From NCBI RefSeq assembly GCF_032854445.1, contig NC_088301.1:37311187-37375186 (forward strand): a DNA stretch of 64,000 nucleotides. The letters are read 5' to 3'. The notes under the pieces were generated by a model. That model did not search any database and was not told where the DNA came from. It saw only the letters and a program-made list of their open reading frames with translations. Shown piece after piece: positions 28,001-41,000 of this stretch (position 1 is its first letter; every line of letters starts with the position of its first letter). Made by a program: the position numbers and the translations under genes. This stretch comes from Liolophura sinensis. Lineage: Eukaryota > Mollusca > Polyplacophora > Chitonida > Chitonidae.

Positions 28001-31000
28001 GTATTTTCTACATGTAAACTTAAACATGAGAATGGGCACTACATTCTCGGTTAACCTCACACTATCCTTATTGTTTCAGGCAATTTACATCATCAAATAT
28101 CTGTGCTGGAACAGAGCAGGACAACCGGGGTGATGGAAGAGATCATTAGGCAAATGCTGTGGACCACACGTAATGTGGCCAGAGCAAAGGTGACAATACA
28201 TCATGTACCTGGGCCTCACCTTGATTGTGCTGCAGCAAGTCATACTTGCCGGTTCTGTGCCAGGCCATGTTGATTCTCACCTCCCAGTCAATGACCAGCA
28301 TCCTGAGCCTGACCACGTCCCTTAAGCCATGAGGTCACATCCAGACCACAGACAGTAACACTCCGTCCACAAGTGGTCAGCAGCACCTGGCCTATACACT
28401 ACACTCAAACCTGGAGCTTTTCTCGGCCACATTCATGGACCACATGTATATATGATAAAGGTGTGTTCAAATCAAATGTGACTGTATATGTTCAAAGGGT
28501 TTTTCTTCTGATCCACCAAAAATTTTTTTCCGAAGTTGTGGTTTTGCCATGTATAAATGGCTTAAATGTACATGGTACATGTACCATCAAGATAAACATC
28601 ATGACACAAGGAATATGTATTCATGCCCAAAATATTTGGTCAACTGTGTTGTTCATGAACAAATCCAAGGCACCTTTTTGCAAGTTGCTCATGGGTAAAT
28701 TCTCCTCCGATATGGAACTTTAGTACACATTACCAAAATCAGCCTTGCAAATCCTGTGTAAGATTTGTACAGTTCACATCCATGTATAGTTTGCATCCAT
28801 GCACAGAACATTCATTTGTATCACAAATAGTTATACTCCCAGAGAATGTTCCTCACCAGCAGATTTTAAGTCAAGTGACTCTGGTGCAGCAATAAAACTG
28901 AAACATCAAATATTCAATCTATTGACTGAAACACTGTATGAAACACTAGTTCAGTACATAAGTATAATTAGTTTTCATATGCAATCCAGTTCATACATTG
29001 GCTGTTTTTGCTTGATAGCAATATTCTGAACAAACCACGGTCAACAACTGTTTTCAATAAGCTAGCAACTCTCTGTTTTGATAGTAATAAACTTCTGACA
29101 TTCAAGAAATGAGTTTAACACAACTGTGTTATGGCATTCATTTCTTTCGGTACTCATTCACACCTGGGTATGACCGTTAGCAAGACGATGTGTTGGACTG
29201 TCAAAGACATTCTATAAACAATTTTGACACACATGTACATCATAGAGTGTTGTACTACATGTTCCAGTCGAGTGCAAGACTTGAGGACGTCATCTTCAGT
29301 TCACCTGCATGTACAGTGCAAAATCCCAGGTAATACTCGGGCAACAGCTGGACTGACCAAATGACAGCAGATACTTCTCACGTCAATATCCATCATGGCG
29401 ATGCAGCTTGCTTTCCATGCGCAAGGAATATGGCACTATTGTCTTCCTCCTACTTGAGCTACATCAAATCCACTACTCATTATCTAACAGCCACTCTTCA
29501 TATGGCAATAGATGTGGCAGATAACTGCTCTGAGAAATGTGAATTTTTTTTTATGGAAGAATGATTCACCCTTCAAGCCAGTATTTTCCTTACAAAATGA
29601 TGCATGACTGCATGTTCCGTTGATTCCATACCACGCAACTGTCTCTCATAGATGTATGGATTAGTATTCCAATATGCCAGGTAGTCTGGTACTTCTAACC
29701 AGTCCAGTAGTGTATGGCTGAAGCATTTTCATTTTACCTGGCCTAGTGTGAACGAATGCATGTACTAAACTAGACATGCAATTCGACCAGCAGCTTAATT
29801 CACCTGTTCCTCTACCATAGGCTCAGCTCGGCTGTGATAAGCAAGAGTAAACACAGCAGAGTCACGGCCGGTGTATCTGATGCCAGTCTGCTAATGTTAC
29901 ATCCACCTCTCCCCTCCCATCACAGACAACCGCCGCAACACTTTATCCTTCAGTGGCCTTAACATTACACCTTTAATGAAATGTCGGACAATAGAGCACT
30001 TGCTACGAGATGTGAAACTCCTCCACAAGTTTTTCGTCATTCAAAGATGTCCCTGTCTCCGGTCAGCCACATGTGCTACATCTACAATAAATAGGTATGC
30101 CTCCAGGTACATGTCCTGGGTCTGCCCACACCTGCTGGTGGCTCTCTGAATGTAGTGCCATGCTGTACATTACAGATTCAATAACAGCCTGATACATTAT
30201 GCATTATTCATAAGGTGCCAGGCTACAGCGCGCTTACCCCAGAATCCATACGATAATGAGGTTTCATTTGAACAGATGCAGGTTTTATTAACAGTGTAAT
30301 ATCGGCAGGTAAGAGGAAAGGTCACTGTGGGGGGAAAATTTCAGGAATGTGTTATGACCAATCAGAAGAACAGGTGAAGGCAATCACATATACCTGTTTT
30401 AAAAATGTGCTTACCTGGGTTTTTCCAAGAGTGAGAATTATGGTCTCCTGCAAATGAGGGCGCATCAGATGAAAGCATTTTCTAACAAATGTAAGACTGA
30501 ATTTAGCTGTACCTTGACCCAGATATTCTCACATACAAAAAATTTCGTCAACATCCGTGCGCCTGAATTATAATGTACATGATATGAGAAAAAATATGTA
30601 CATCACAAAATTTTAAGAAAATCTGCCACTTCACTGAAGACTATACATGTAAAAATGGAAATCTGTTCCCAAAAGGACTGTTTTCAGATCATCTGCACCC
30701 TGTTCCCCAATAAAAAACAGAAGTTTTTCTCTTTGTGTGTGTGTGTTTTTTTTTTTAAGACAATTAGGTTCCCCACATCCCATGTACATATGCACTATAA
30801 TCTCCATCTCTCGCAACTTGAGTGGAAACAATGTCCATGCACATGAACAAGTGTAAATGAACTTGTAACTTACTGTAGATATACTGTATGTTCCTACCAG
30901 ATCATGAGACACTACATCACTCATGAGCATTCAACTTCCCATACTACGATAATAAAATCTGATGGTAAGCGCCACCAGCACGCACCCTATTAAGGATTAA

Positions 31001-34000
31001 CAGCTACAGGCATGATATTCACCTGTAACAGTATGATGCCATGTACGTCACTAAAGGAATTAAGTAGGAAGTTTACATACATGTACATGTATGATCAGTT
31101 TGTACACTGCAGTGTGCATACAAGTCAATTAATTTGTTACGTCTTTCCAGCTATGCTTCAATGACACCAACAAAAACAATAAACAAGAAAACAAGAAACT
31201 CAGATGTTTAAAAATGCTTTCTACAATGTATGTGTTAACAGTGGTTTCAACAACAGGCTCTTCAATGCTCAACCAACCATTTCCTGGTACATACATGTAC
31301 ACAGTATTAAGTAATCAACAAAAATGTCTATATTATGTTCACGTCTTCTGAGAAAACCTTTAAACAAGAAGTTACATGTGCTTTAACACTTTATTTCTAG
31401 GCTTTTTTCAAGCACAATGCAGATAATAGACTTCAACGCATGTATCAGGAAGTGTTTTTTACAAAAAGATCTTTGTGACCACCCACCACAAATGTTTACA
31501 TAAGGCACTTGTAAACAACCTACTTGTGTGTACATGCACCTCTACTGGCGCAAAAATCTAGTATAAAAACAGTTACATGCACCCACACAAGAGTATGTAG
31601 ACTAAAATTCTAAATGTCTGCATTTCACATTTTGTTGTTGAAGAGATGTGCTTAAAAGTGTGGATGGTATAAACAATAAAAAGATTGGAGAATAAAATCT
31701 CAAAAATGTTGTTGATTAAAGAAACTTTGCAATGGCAAAATATCTTCCAACCAATTATAGGAGGTCAAGTTAACATGCCAGAGAACATCAATTTATACAT
31801 GTACATTATTCACACACCCACCTGTCTGCATTACAGGTACTGAACATATTCCAGTCAGAATGAATATCTCACCACCATGTCAAAGAATGAATCTAATGTA
31901 CATTCAATGTCAATCCCAAATGCCATAGAGCTAAAACCGTTATTTTTGCCAACATGATCATTGATTTCTCCACAAACATAAAAATGCAGTTTCAACAGTA
32001 TGAATCTGTTACATTTAGGAGAAATACACGTAGCTGAAGAGTTCAGAATAAACAATGTAACACAGGAAGAATTTATCACAAAAATTCAAATTTTTCTAAA
32101 GTGACAAAAGCTTCATTTTTTTTAATTGTGAACCTGAACATGGAATTTCACAGTACTCATTATTAAATATTTCTTCCATCGAATCATGTACCTGTACTTC
32201 ACAAAGCACACATGCAACAACATGTACTTACATGTAAATAATAATGAACTTAAGATTATTAGTCCTCTAGCAGCAGTGAGCCAGAATACTACTAAACGAC
32301 ACAAATACATCTTTGGCAGCAGGAAACATAAATATGTTACAACTTGATGTTACTATGATCATGTATATCTAGAGCGAATGAATGAATGAACAAACAAATG
32401 ACTGATGAGGGTTTAACGCTACACTGGCGACACCTAGATAACAGCTTAAAACTTCACACCAGTGTGGCCTTATAAACGTGTAACTAGTGTATTTCATGCT
32501 CAGTCAAGCAACCTAGTGTAATACAACATGTCTGAATGGCACTGTCCTAAATTATCAATGAATGCTAGTTACAGTCACTAAATTAGCTAAGGTTAAATAA
32601 TGCAACAGATGATTACCATTACAAAGTTTTGACAATTAACCTACTAAGGTGTTCTTCTAACCATTTTATCAGCACTTGAAACCACTTGATGCATGATTTT
32701 CACAGACAGCCAAGAGGTTACATGTTCACACACATTCATGGCACAGAATTCTTGACATGTTTTTGCATAAGCAATGGTGCATGTTTGTGCTGAGGCATGC
32801 TCTTCCCTATGGAACATCTGTCACTTCTAACCTTTCAACTCTGTTGTCACACATTTCCATCTAGCAGAAAGTACATACATGTATAAATGCAAATAAGGAG
32901 GATATAAGTATTAAAACATTACGCAGTGTAGACAGCAGATTTTCTCTATGTTAAAGGAACCTGCTTTCTTATATCATATGTAGGATTGATTTTCTAAATC
33001 ATCACATTTAGCTATACTTTGAGATAAAATATTTTACCTGTAGTAGTGAGTGAGTAAGTGCTTGGGTTTAATGTAATACTTAACAATTTTTCAGTCATAT
33101 GACGATGATTTAGCTGTAGTATACAAAATAGTTTAAATGGAATTCATATATATATATAGTTGTACATGTAATGTAAATGACGAAAGTTATTCATTCATAA
33201 AAAAGAATTTAAATTCAGCATTTTTGACAGAGCACATCTACATGTATTATTATGACAAAAAAAAAACAAAAACAACTTCTTATCAGAACTCTCCAACACA
33301 CATTATTTTGAGATACTGAAATCTCGAACATTTTCATACTCCTATCAGAAGAGAGTAAGCAAAGTTTCCACTCCTCAGGAATTGAAGTTCTTCGCTGATA
33401 TGTCTGTAATACAGTAATTTATGACATGTTACTGATGACAATGTCATGGGTGATGGTGTCTGGATGTCTTGCTTAAATAATATGCCACCACTGAGCTGAC
33501 TGAGTCTGCTGTTAGAAACGTCACTGATGATACTGACAAGGTGCTCTGTCAGTAACATGTCGTCCTGACTGAGTGTTCCTTCGTAACAAGTAATCTTGAC
33601 TGGATGCTAGTAACAAGAAACCTTGCTTTGGTGTTCTGTTTGTAACATATCATTCTGAGTCGTACTGTTTGTAACAACAAATTGTGGCTGGGTGTTTTGT
33701 TTTTAGCATGTCATCCTGACTGGGTGTTCTGTTTGTAACATGTCATCCTGACTGGGTGTTTTGTTTGTAACATGTTATCTTGTCTGGGTGTTCTGTTTGT
33801 AACATGTCATCCTGACTGGGTGTTGTGTTTTTTGCATGTCATCCTGACTGGGTGTTCTGTTTGTAACATGTTATCTTTGCTGGGTGTTCTGTTTGTAACT
33901 TGTCTTGAATTAGAATCATGAAACCCACTGTAAATTACACTAAATTTATGATGCCAAAAACTTTTAATTGTTATTTACATAAAATTAAGACTTCCAGATG

Positions 34001-35017
34001 TCTACTGACATGTGTAGAACATTCAGTGGACAATCAAATGCTCAGTATTATCCCCAGTTTCCCTTTGACCATCCACTCTCTCCAGTCGCCATATTTAGAA
34101 ATATGGCCAAAGGCTGACTTTTTTGACTGGGTTACCTCTTCTTGTTGTCTAAATGACAGGAGATGTTCACTGAACCCTGAATGTCGAGACAAGGTATTGT
34201 GTTGTAATTATGCAGCCTACCATTTAACCTCAGTTCTGTTGTACAGATCGTTGTGAACTACAAATATATTATTATACTGGCAACTTACTTTCAATCTATA
34301 ACATTCTTTACATGTACGATCCATGAGCAAATGTTGCATCTTGGGAACCTTTGTTCTGCCTCACTTGCATGTTATCTCGTTTGGCACAAAGTTAGACCAT
34401 TGATGAATTTTCTGTTATACAAGTAATTCTCTTAATTGACATTTTTTGGCCTAGGAAGTTTAGTTAGGAGTCAAATGCAACTTATTTTTGTACTAAGCTG
34501 AACCAAATCGAAATTTTTCAATTTCTTTTGGCGGTATGTGCCTTTAAGATATCCTTTTTTACATCTGTTCCTCCTTTACTAGTAAATTGTACACAAGGTT
34601 TTGTCATTAAAAATTGCCAGCAGACATCATTAGACTTATGCATATGTTTACATATGTATTTTTTTTTTTTTTTTACAATAAATCAAATCTATCAAAGATA
34701 ACTTCTCATAATTCTTCTTAGTCTATACAGTATTCAAACAAACAGGATGCTTAAGAGATAATTCTGTTGTGAGCACCACTTCTGGCTATTATATTTTATC
34801 AAATATTCAGGTCACATGTCATTTTCAAGTTTATAGACTACAACCAAGTTTTATCATCAACAAGGTCAAAGGTTGTTTACACAACAGCTACTCATTGTAC
34901 ATAAGGTATAATATTTATATGTATACATTCAGAACACTTACTTTGACTTTTTGCTTAATACGGCTTACAACCTTGTAAAACCATAGTATATCTGTCTCCA
35001 CTTTTCCCCACCCCTAC

Positions 35018-35078
<61 letters not shown>

Positions 35079-38000
35079 TTTGGATACATGTAAGTATAGA
35101 AACTGCTTCACTTGGGCAATTTTCTAAAATTACACCTTTCATTTACACAAAGTATGCAGAATTGTTTTCTTACATGTATAGCAAATCCTATCCTCCTTCT
35201 AAACAATCTGCAAAAAAACGTGCATATAAAAAACAACATCTACACAGATGTTTCAGATGGCTAACAAAGTTTAGCCATCAGGCCTAAATGATACATGCAC
35301 CCTTATCACTAGCTTAAGACCTCTGGTGCCAAAGTTCATGATCATTTAAAAGACAGACACTTGAAATTCTGACTTTTATCAATCACATGATTCTAAGGTT
35401 TATCATTCACCTCCGGTCAATCATTTTTAAAGGCTACATTTATTTATAACTATAACAGATTGAGACCATGGTTTACTAATACATTGTAGCATAGCTAGAA
35501 TACAACTGGTACAATTTAAGCCATTACTTCTGTATGCCTCAAACCTCTGTTGCACATCCAAGAATTTGTTCAAACAGCATAGTCTTGGTGTGAAAAGAAA
35601 TCTACACTAAATCTGTACTGTATACATGTACATATACTGTATGTTAATATGTAGCAATCAAACCTGAAATAAGCATGGTGTGAGATTTTTTTCATTATGA
35701 ATTAGATGTAGCATACATACCGATACAGCATCTTTCTGGGTCCAAGGCTTGGGATATTTTGGGGAATCAATTAAACAGTACATGTACTTTACATAATACT
35801 GACATGTATGAATTGTTGATTTCTCAATAATTACATGTAACTTTGAATAGAAGTGTACATGTAACTGAAGACAAGTAAAAGAATCAGTAGAACATAATTC
35901 TCATGTTCATATGGCACATCCTGCTAAAGTGAAGGGATACAGGGTAATACACAATAGCCTTAAACTGGCCTCACTGGCTTGGAATTGTCTGACCAGTGTC
36001 TTAACAGCTTACCCCATCCTTAGCCACTGCTCAGCTTCTAAAGCCTGGCGAGAACCATGACACACAGGCTTACTCCAAACAGCCCCTAACTTTGCCACCT
36101 GTGCAAGGATGGCCAGGTAACAAACACACCTGTTGACGAGAAACAAGTAATCGGCCCACCTGTCAACAAACTCATTAGCTACCAGCTATGTTTACCTTTT
36201 TTACGCCAAAAGCGCATCATGAGTCCTCGTTTCAGGTGTACATGTTAACAGGGTAAAAAAGATCCAGGTGTTTTATCCGTCTGTACACTGTCTTAAATGG
36301 TTTGTGCTGTATGGTAAGTTACATGTATATGTACATGTACATGCACATATGTTATACACTCAGCTGGTAGTTCCCCTCATTGGTAGTTCAATGTCCACAC
36401 GATGTTATGGCCTCATCCTTTCACACCAGTGCAAACATCACAACTCAGTGGACAGGTAGATATGTTGTCATCTAACAAAGTCCTGCTGAGGGGAGTCACT
36501 ACTGCCAGGCCCAATTACTTGGTAGAAAACTTAGGCTTCAGCTGTTCAGTACCTGGCCTACATAACTGAGTGAAAAGGGCACTTGTTGAATTCATCGCCT
36601 CTCCCTGTTAAAACCTGTATCCTGCACAGAGGCTTGCTACAGTTGTATTAAAGTATGTCATGTGGTCATAGGCTCTTGCTCATATACAATGACACAAACC
36701 TGCAGATAGGCACACTGACATTCCATACTCCATACCTAAAGTGGACAAGCTTACAGCTGACACAGTTTCACCTCTGAACACTCATCTCACATGGCATGGG
36801 TGATTGGCTGTAGGTTATCATGTGATCATGGTGATGACAGAGATGCTGACATAGTTCAGGACATTTGTTCCATCTTCCTACTTTTAGTTAGTGGACACAT
36901 ACTGTGACAGTCAAGAGAAAATTACCTGACTAACACATATAACATATAGGACATGTGTAGCCCCCACCAAGTCATCAGCTCACCCAAACAGACTTCTAAA
37001 CTCACCTGTCCAGACACCTGTACAATAGTGCACCAAGAATCACAAATTGTACACCTCTAATCCTACAACACCACTTCCATCAGATGGTAAGACGTGTACA
37101 TGTCAACAATGGGCACATGTAGATACACATAAAGATAATAATAATGATAATAATAATAATAGAGGTGAAGAACTTTCTTAATACGGTAAAATGAAATCAA
37201 CACTTCATAAATACCTCTTACAATCTACATCAATGATAGCGCACACTGAAACATAACCATTCTTTGCACAAAGCCATAGTCTATGGCAAAAGATTTTATA
37301 AAAACATCTGTGTGAAGTCACTAAATATTCATGTATCTGCCCATAGAATTCTATGAACACTGACCACTTAAAATTCCAATCTCTTGACACAGTACTGAAA
37401 GTGTAAATAAGAGTTACTGAAACACCATCTTCAAGTTCTACAATTTCTATCAAATCTTCCTATTTTCAATTTGTATACAATTGTCTGGGTAGCCTGAAAA
37501 ATTCTGTTGCATGAATCAAAGTTTAATAACCACTTTATAATATACATGTTGGTTACTGTGCTTACTATATTAAAGGATTTGCATCCAAATTTAGCTACTT
37601 GTCTTAAGTAGAAATATTGTAACCTGCTTAACAGTATGTTACGGGGGGGGGGGGGGGGGGGGGGATGGGCTTCTGAGAAATGTAATTATGACTGTAAATG
37701 CACCAAAAACAAGACATACTACCTTAGCCTATCTCTAGCCAGGTAAAGCTCAGCGGGTGACATAGACAGCCAACAGAGGTCTAGCTGGCCTATATAACCT
37801 GGGAATTCGTAGCAAAACGATGTCATTTTCAAGATGAATTCTAGCTACACAGAAGCAAATACACTGCTGTATCAGTTTGAACCCATAGTTCCTACATCTC
37901 TGGTCAGAAAACATATTTCGAGATTTCAGACGCTGAATTTAATCTTTATCCAGGAATTTCCAACATTGGCAATACGGACTGGTAAGCTATAGCTTTATCC

Positions 38001-41000
38001 TGTGTAACACTGTAGGTCTTTATTTTGTGTGTATATCAGATTTAATATTTACTATTCTTTCCTTCAGTCCACTTCACAATAAATATCATTCTATTCCCCG
38101 CAGGGATTTGCTTCAAAATGGGTCTGCGGGAATCAATTTTCGTGCATTTGATCACGGCAATACTGGAAGAGAAATTCTTCCAACTGTTTAATTTTCCTAG
38201 TTATATTATGGCCAGGTGACACACGCACGTCAAACAGATATTATGAAGGGCGGCTTTAATCCTTTTTTGTCTCCTGCGGTGTCACTAATCCTTGTAATCT
38301 GGATCAGACAGAGATCTGAAGAGATGTCACTTGTTTTCGCACCTTTGATGAGTAATTTTAATCAACAACCAGTATATCAACCCCAGTTATTTATTCTTGA
38401 TTTACGCAGTCAAGCAACACGATTAGCTATGGATTGTTTTCTGTAAGCTGGTCAGAAACCCCTAGCACTGCCATAGCTGTCAAACTGCTATTGCGTTACT
38501 GTACAAAGTTCACAATTTGTGAAGCTCACTCATTGGTCCACAGGGTTTATATACATATATTTAAAGCCTAATTTTTCCTCCACGCTGTCAAAATTTAGCT
38601 GCAGCCTGGATTTCTTATCCCAACTCCTCTCAGCCCTGCAAAGATTTGGCTGTGTTTGGTGGGTATAAAACTCTTCCGTCTTGTGCCGTGAATCCAAGCT
38701 TTCCTGAGGGCCAAATTGTCTGAAAACTTGAAAAACTTAACTCCAGGGTTCTTTAATGATCAGTTTTTACAACCGTATGCAGAACAACGAACCATTTCGT
38801 GAAAAAATTTGATATGCTTGTTACCACTTGTGTGGTTTTTTAGCACTGAACTAAATGGCAAAGTTCTGGCAGCTCATAAAGGTTGGACTTCTAATGTTAT
38901 TCGGCTACCGAATGTTGGGAAAAAAATGTGTACACCCAGCTCCACTATCTAGTGATTTTAATGCCATATTTACTCAGATTACTGTACTTTTATCCAATAT
39001 TTGTTTACACTCAATTTACCAATACATACAGGGGTAGATAATTATGAATAAATAACCAATGTGGACACTAATCCTTTAAATCAAAAATAGAGGAAAGTAT
39101 ACAAAGTCTTTGAACTGACTGATAGAAGTAGATACATTATACATGTATGCTGAGTTTACATATATGTACAGACAGACAAGGAGCTAAAGCACAAGTTATG
39201 TTCTTTGTAGCCATAGTTACACCCAGCTGATCACAGCTTGCCACAGGCAGTTTTCTTCTCATCAGAAAAAAATGCCTTCTAAACAAGTACAAAGAACAGA
39301 GGACTGTTCTCATTAACTAGAATTCATGGGTTTTCTTAACCTAGTGCTGCAAGTAGGGTATGGTTATTTTCATTTCAAAAGGTTGATTAGCAAATATGTA
39401 AAGCAAGTAAACATCAAGCATACGCACTTCCCATGAGGGGTGTCTTGGCCTTCAAGTGATATTACATTCGCACGCAAACATATTTCCATTGGTGTCATGA
39501 CATTGTACTCAGCACATGTAAACTGCCACAGTTCTTTTAGGTTTATCCACAAAAAGTGTTTTACCATGTCTGAAACATCATATTATAATGAAACATACAT
39601 GCATAAAAGAGAGAATGACGAAAAAGAAAAAGACAACCCTATCATTACTGTATCAAATCTCTGACTGTAGTCTCCAGAAATGAAGCATAGAACTTTACAT
39701 GTACATTTGTATGAGAAAAATACAATATGGCTCTAATCTTACTTAAAGTATTAAGGTTATTCTGGGATTACACATAACTATGTCATACATTGTAGAAAAC
39801 CAGTTCACTAGGATATTTTGAATCTGTGACCTCAAGATTCACCAATCTGGATCTCAGTATAGAGCACTGAACAACAGGCTGTACACATGATTGTGCCATT
39901 AACCTTTATTATACTTGTATATGAAATTTTCAAACAATTCCCTGCTTCCACTATTCTGAGAGCACTGTTGGCACAGAGTATTCTACAACTCAACTAGAAA
40001 AAAAAATTTTAAATTTTTTTATACACTTCATAGTAATTCATCGGACTAAAACTCACTTTAGCATTGACTGCAAAAACAAAAAGAAACTTGTGATGTTTGT
40101 GCTCTGCAACATATTTAAGAAAGAGACTCTCTATTTAGGACTGATACAGAATTTCTAATGCCAATGCGTGCATGTGTGGAAAAAAAAAAACACCTAAATG
40201 ATCCAACACAAGCATATTCATGATATTGGAGCTCCAGCCCTACATACATGTACATGCACATGCATGATGCCACATGTCCATAGATATTTGACACATCTGT
40301 GATTCAGTCGACTTGCATCATAAAGGACAAACAGACTGAAAAATTATAAACTGTAGAAGTTAAAGTGGCAAGTGTGGCCAAAATTTTTTATTTACTAATG
40401 TACAAAAGACTAACCAAACTGTCAAACCTTCCCTCTGTAAATGTTACTTCTCTTCAACAAATTTGCACCATGAGTTTCATTGATAGTTGTTTTTTGGTTT
40501 GTCAGTAGCTCTTCCATGTTCATAATTTGACCCCTGTTTAACCATTGGCAATGTCCCTGTCCTAAAGCATGTGGACATATTGCATGGGACCAATCTAGGG
40601 GGCAACCAGTTGCTGCAAGTGGTTTCATTTTACTTCTTGAGAATGAAGCATGTGTCAAATATGTCCCATCCATGGAGAGTACAAAAGGGAAATCCCTTCT
40701 CAGCTACTGACTTCTAAGTTTAGCTGGAAACTTTATTTCATTAAAACTGAATACAAAATTTGACCAATTTCTGGAAAATGGTTGGAAAACACATGTGGTC
40801 GAAGCTGTTGAAGAGCCTCTTCCATGGTGTTATATGAGTACTGGTTTCTTCTACTAATGTCAAAATGGTACATGTACATACATGTATATGTCATATAGGG
40901 GAAAGTTCCCAAGCCAGTAAACCTGGCTGTCATCATATATTCAAAAAAATCATCAAAGCAATGAAATAAAGGCGTACATAAATACTCTTTACTCATACTG

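Noticed and set aside
28373-28723. Plus-strand open frame of 116 codons
   Set aside because: No domain and no splice support; it overlaps the antisense of the GC-richer island.
30238-30267. Possible first exon [10 protein letters not shown] (minus strand)
   Set aside because: It ends in frame 0 and would need the second AG of the 19544 exon. Ten codons and no supporting composition make it weaker than the listed candidates.
37723-37763. Possible PHACTR first exon [13 protein letters not shown] (minus strand)
   Set aside because: It ends with two bases over, which does not fit either AG of the next coding exon, and its donor GTAGTA is weak.
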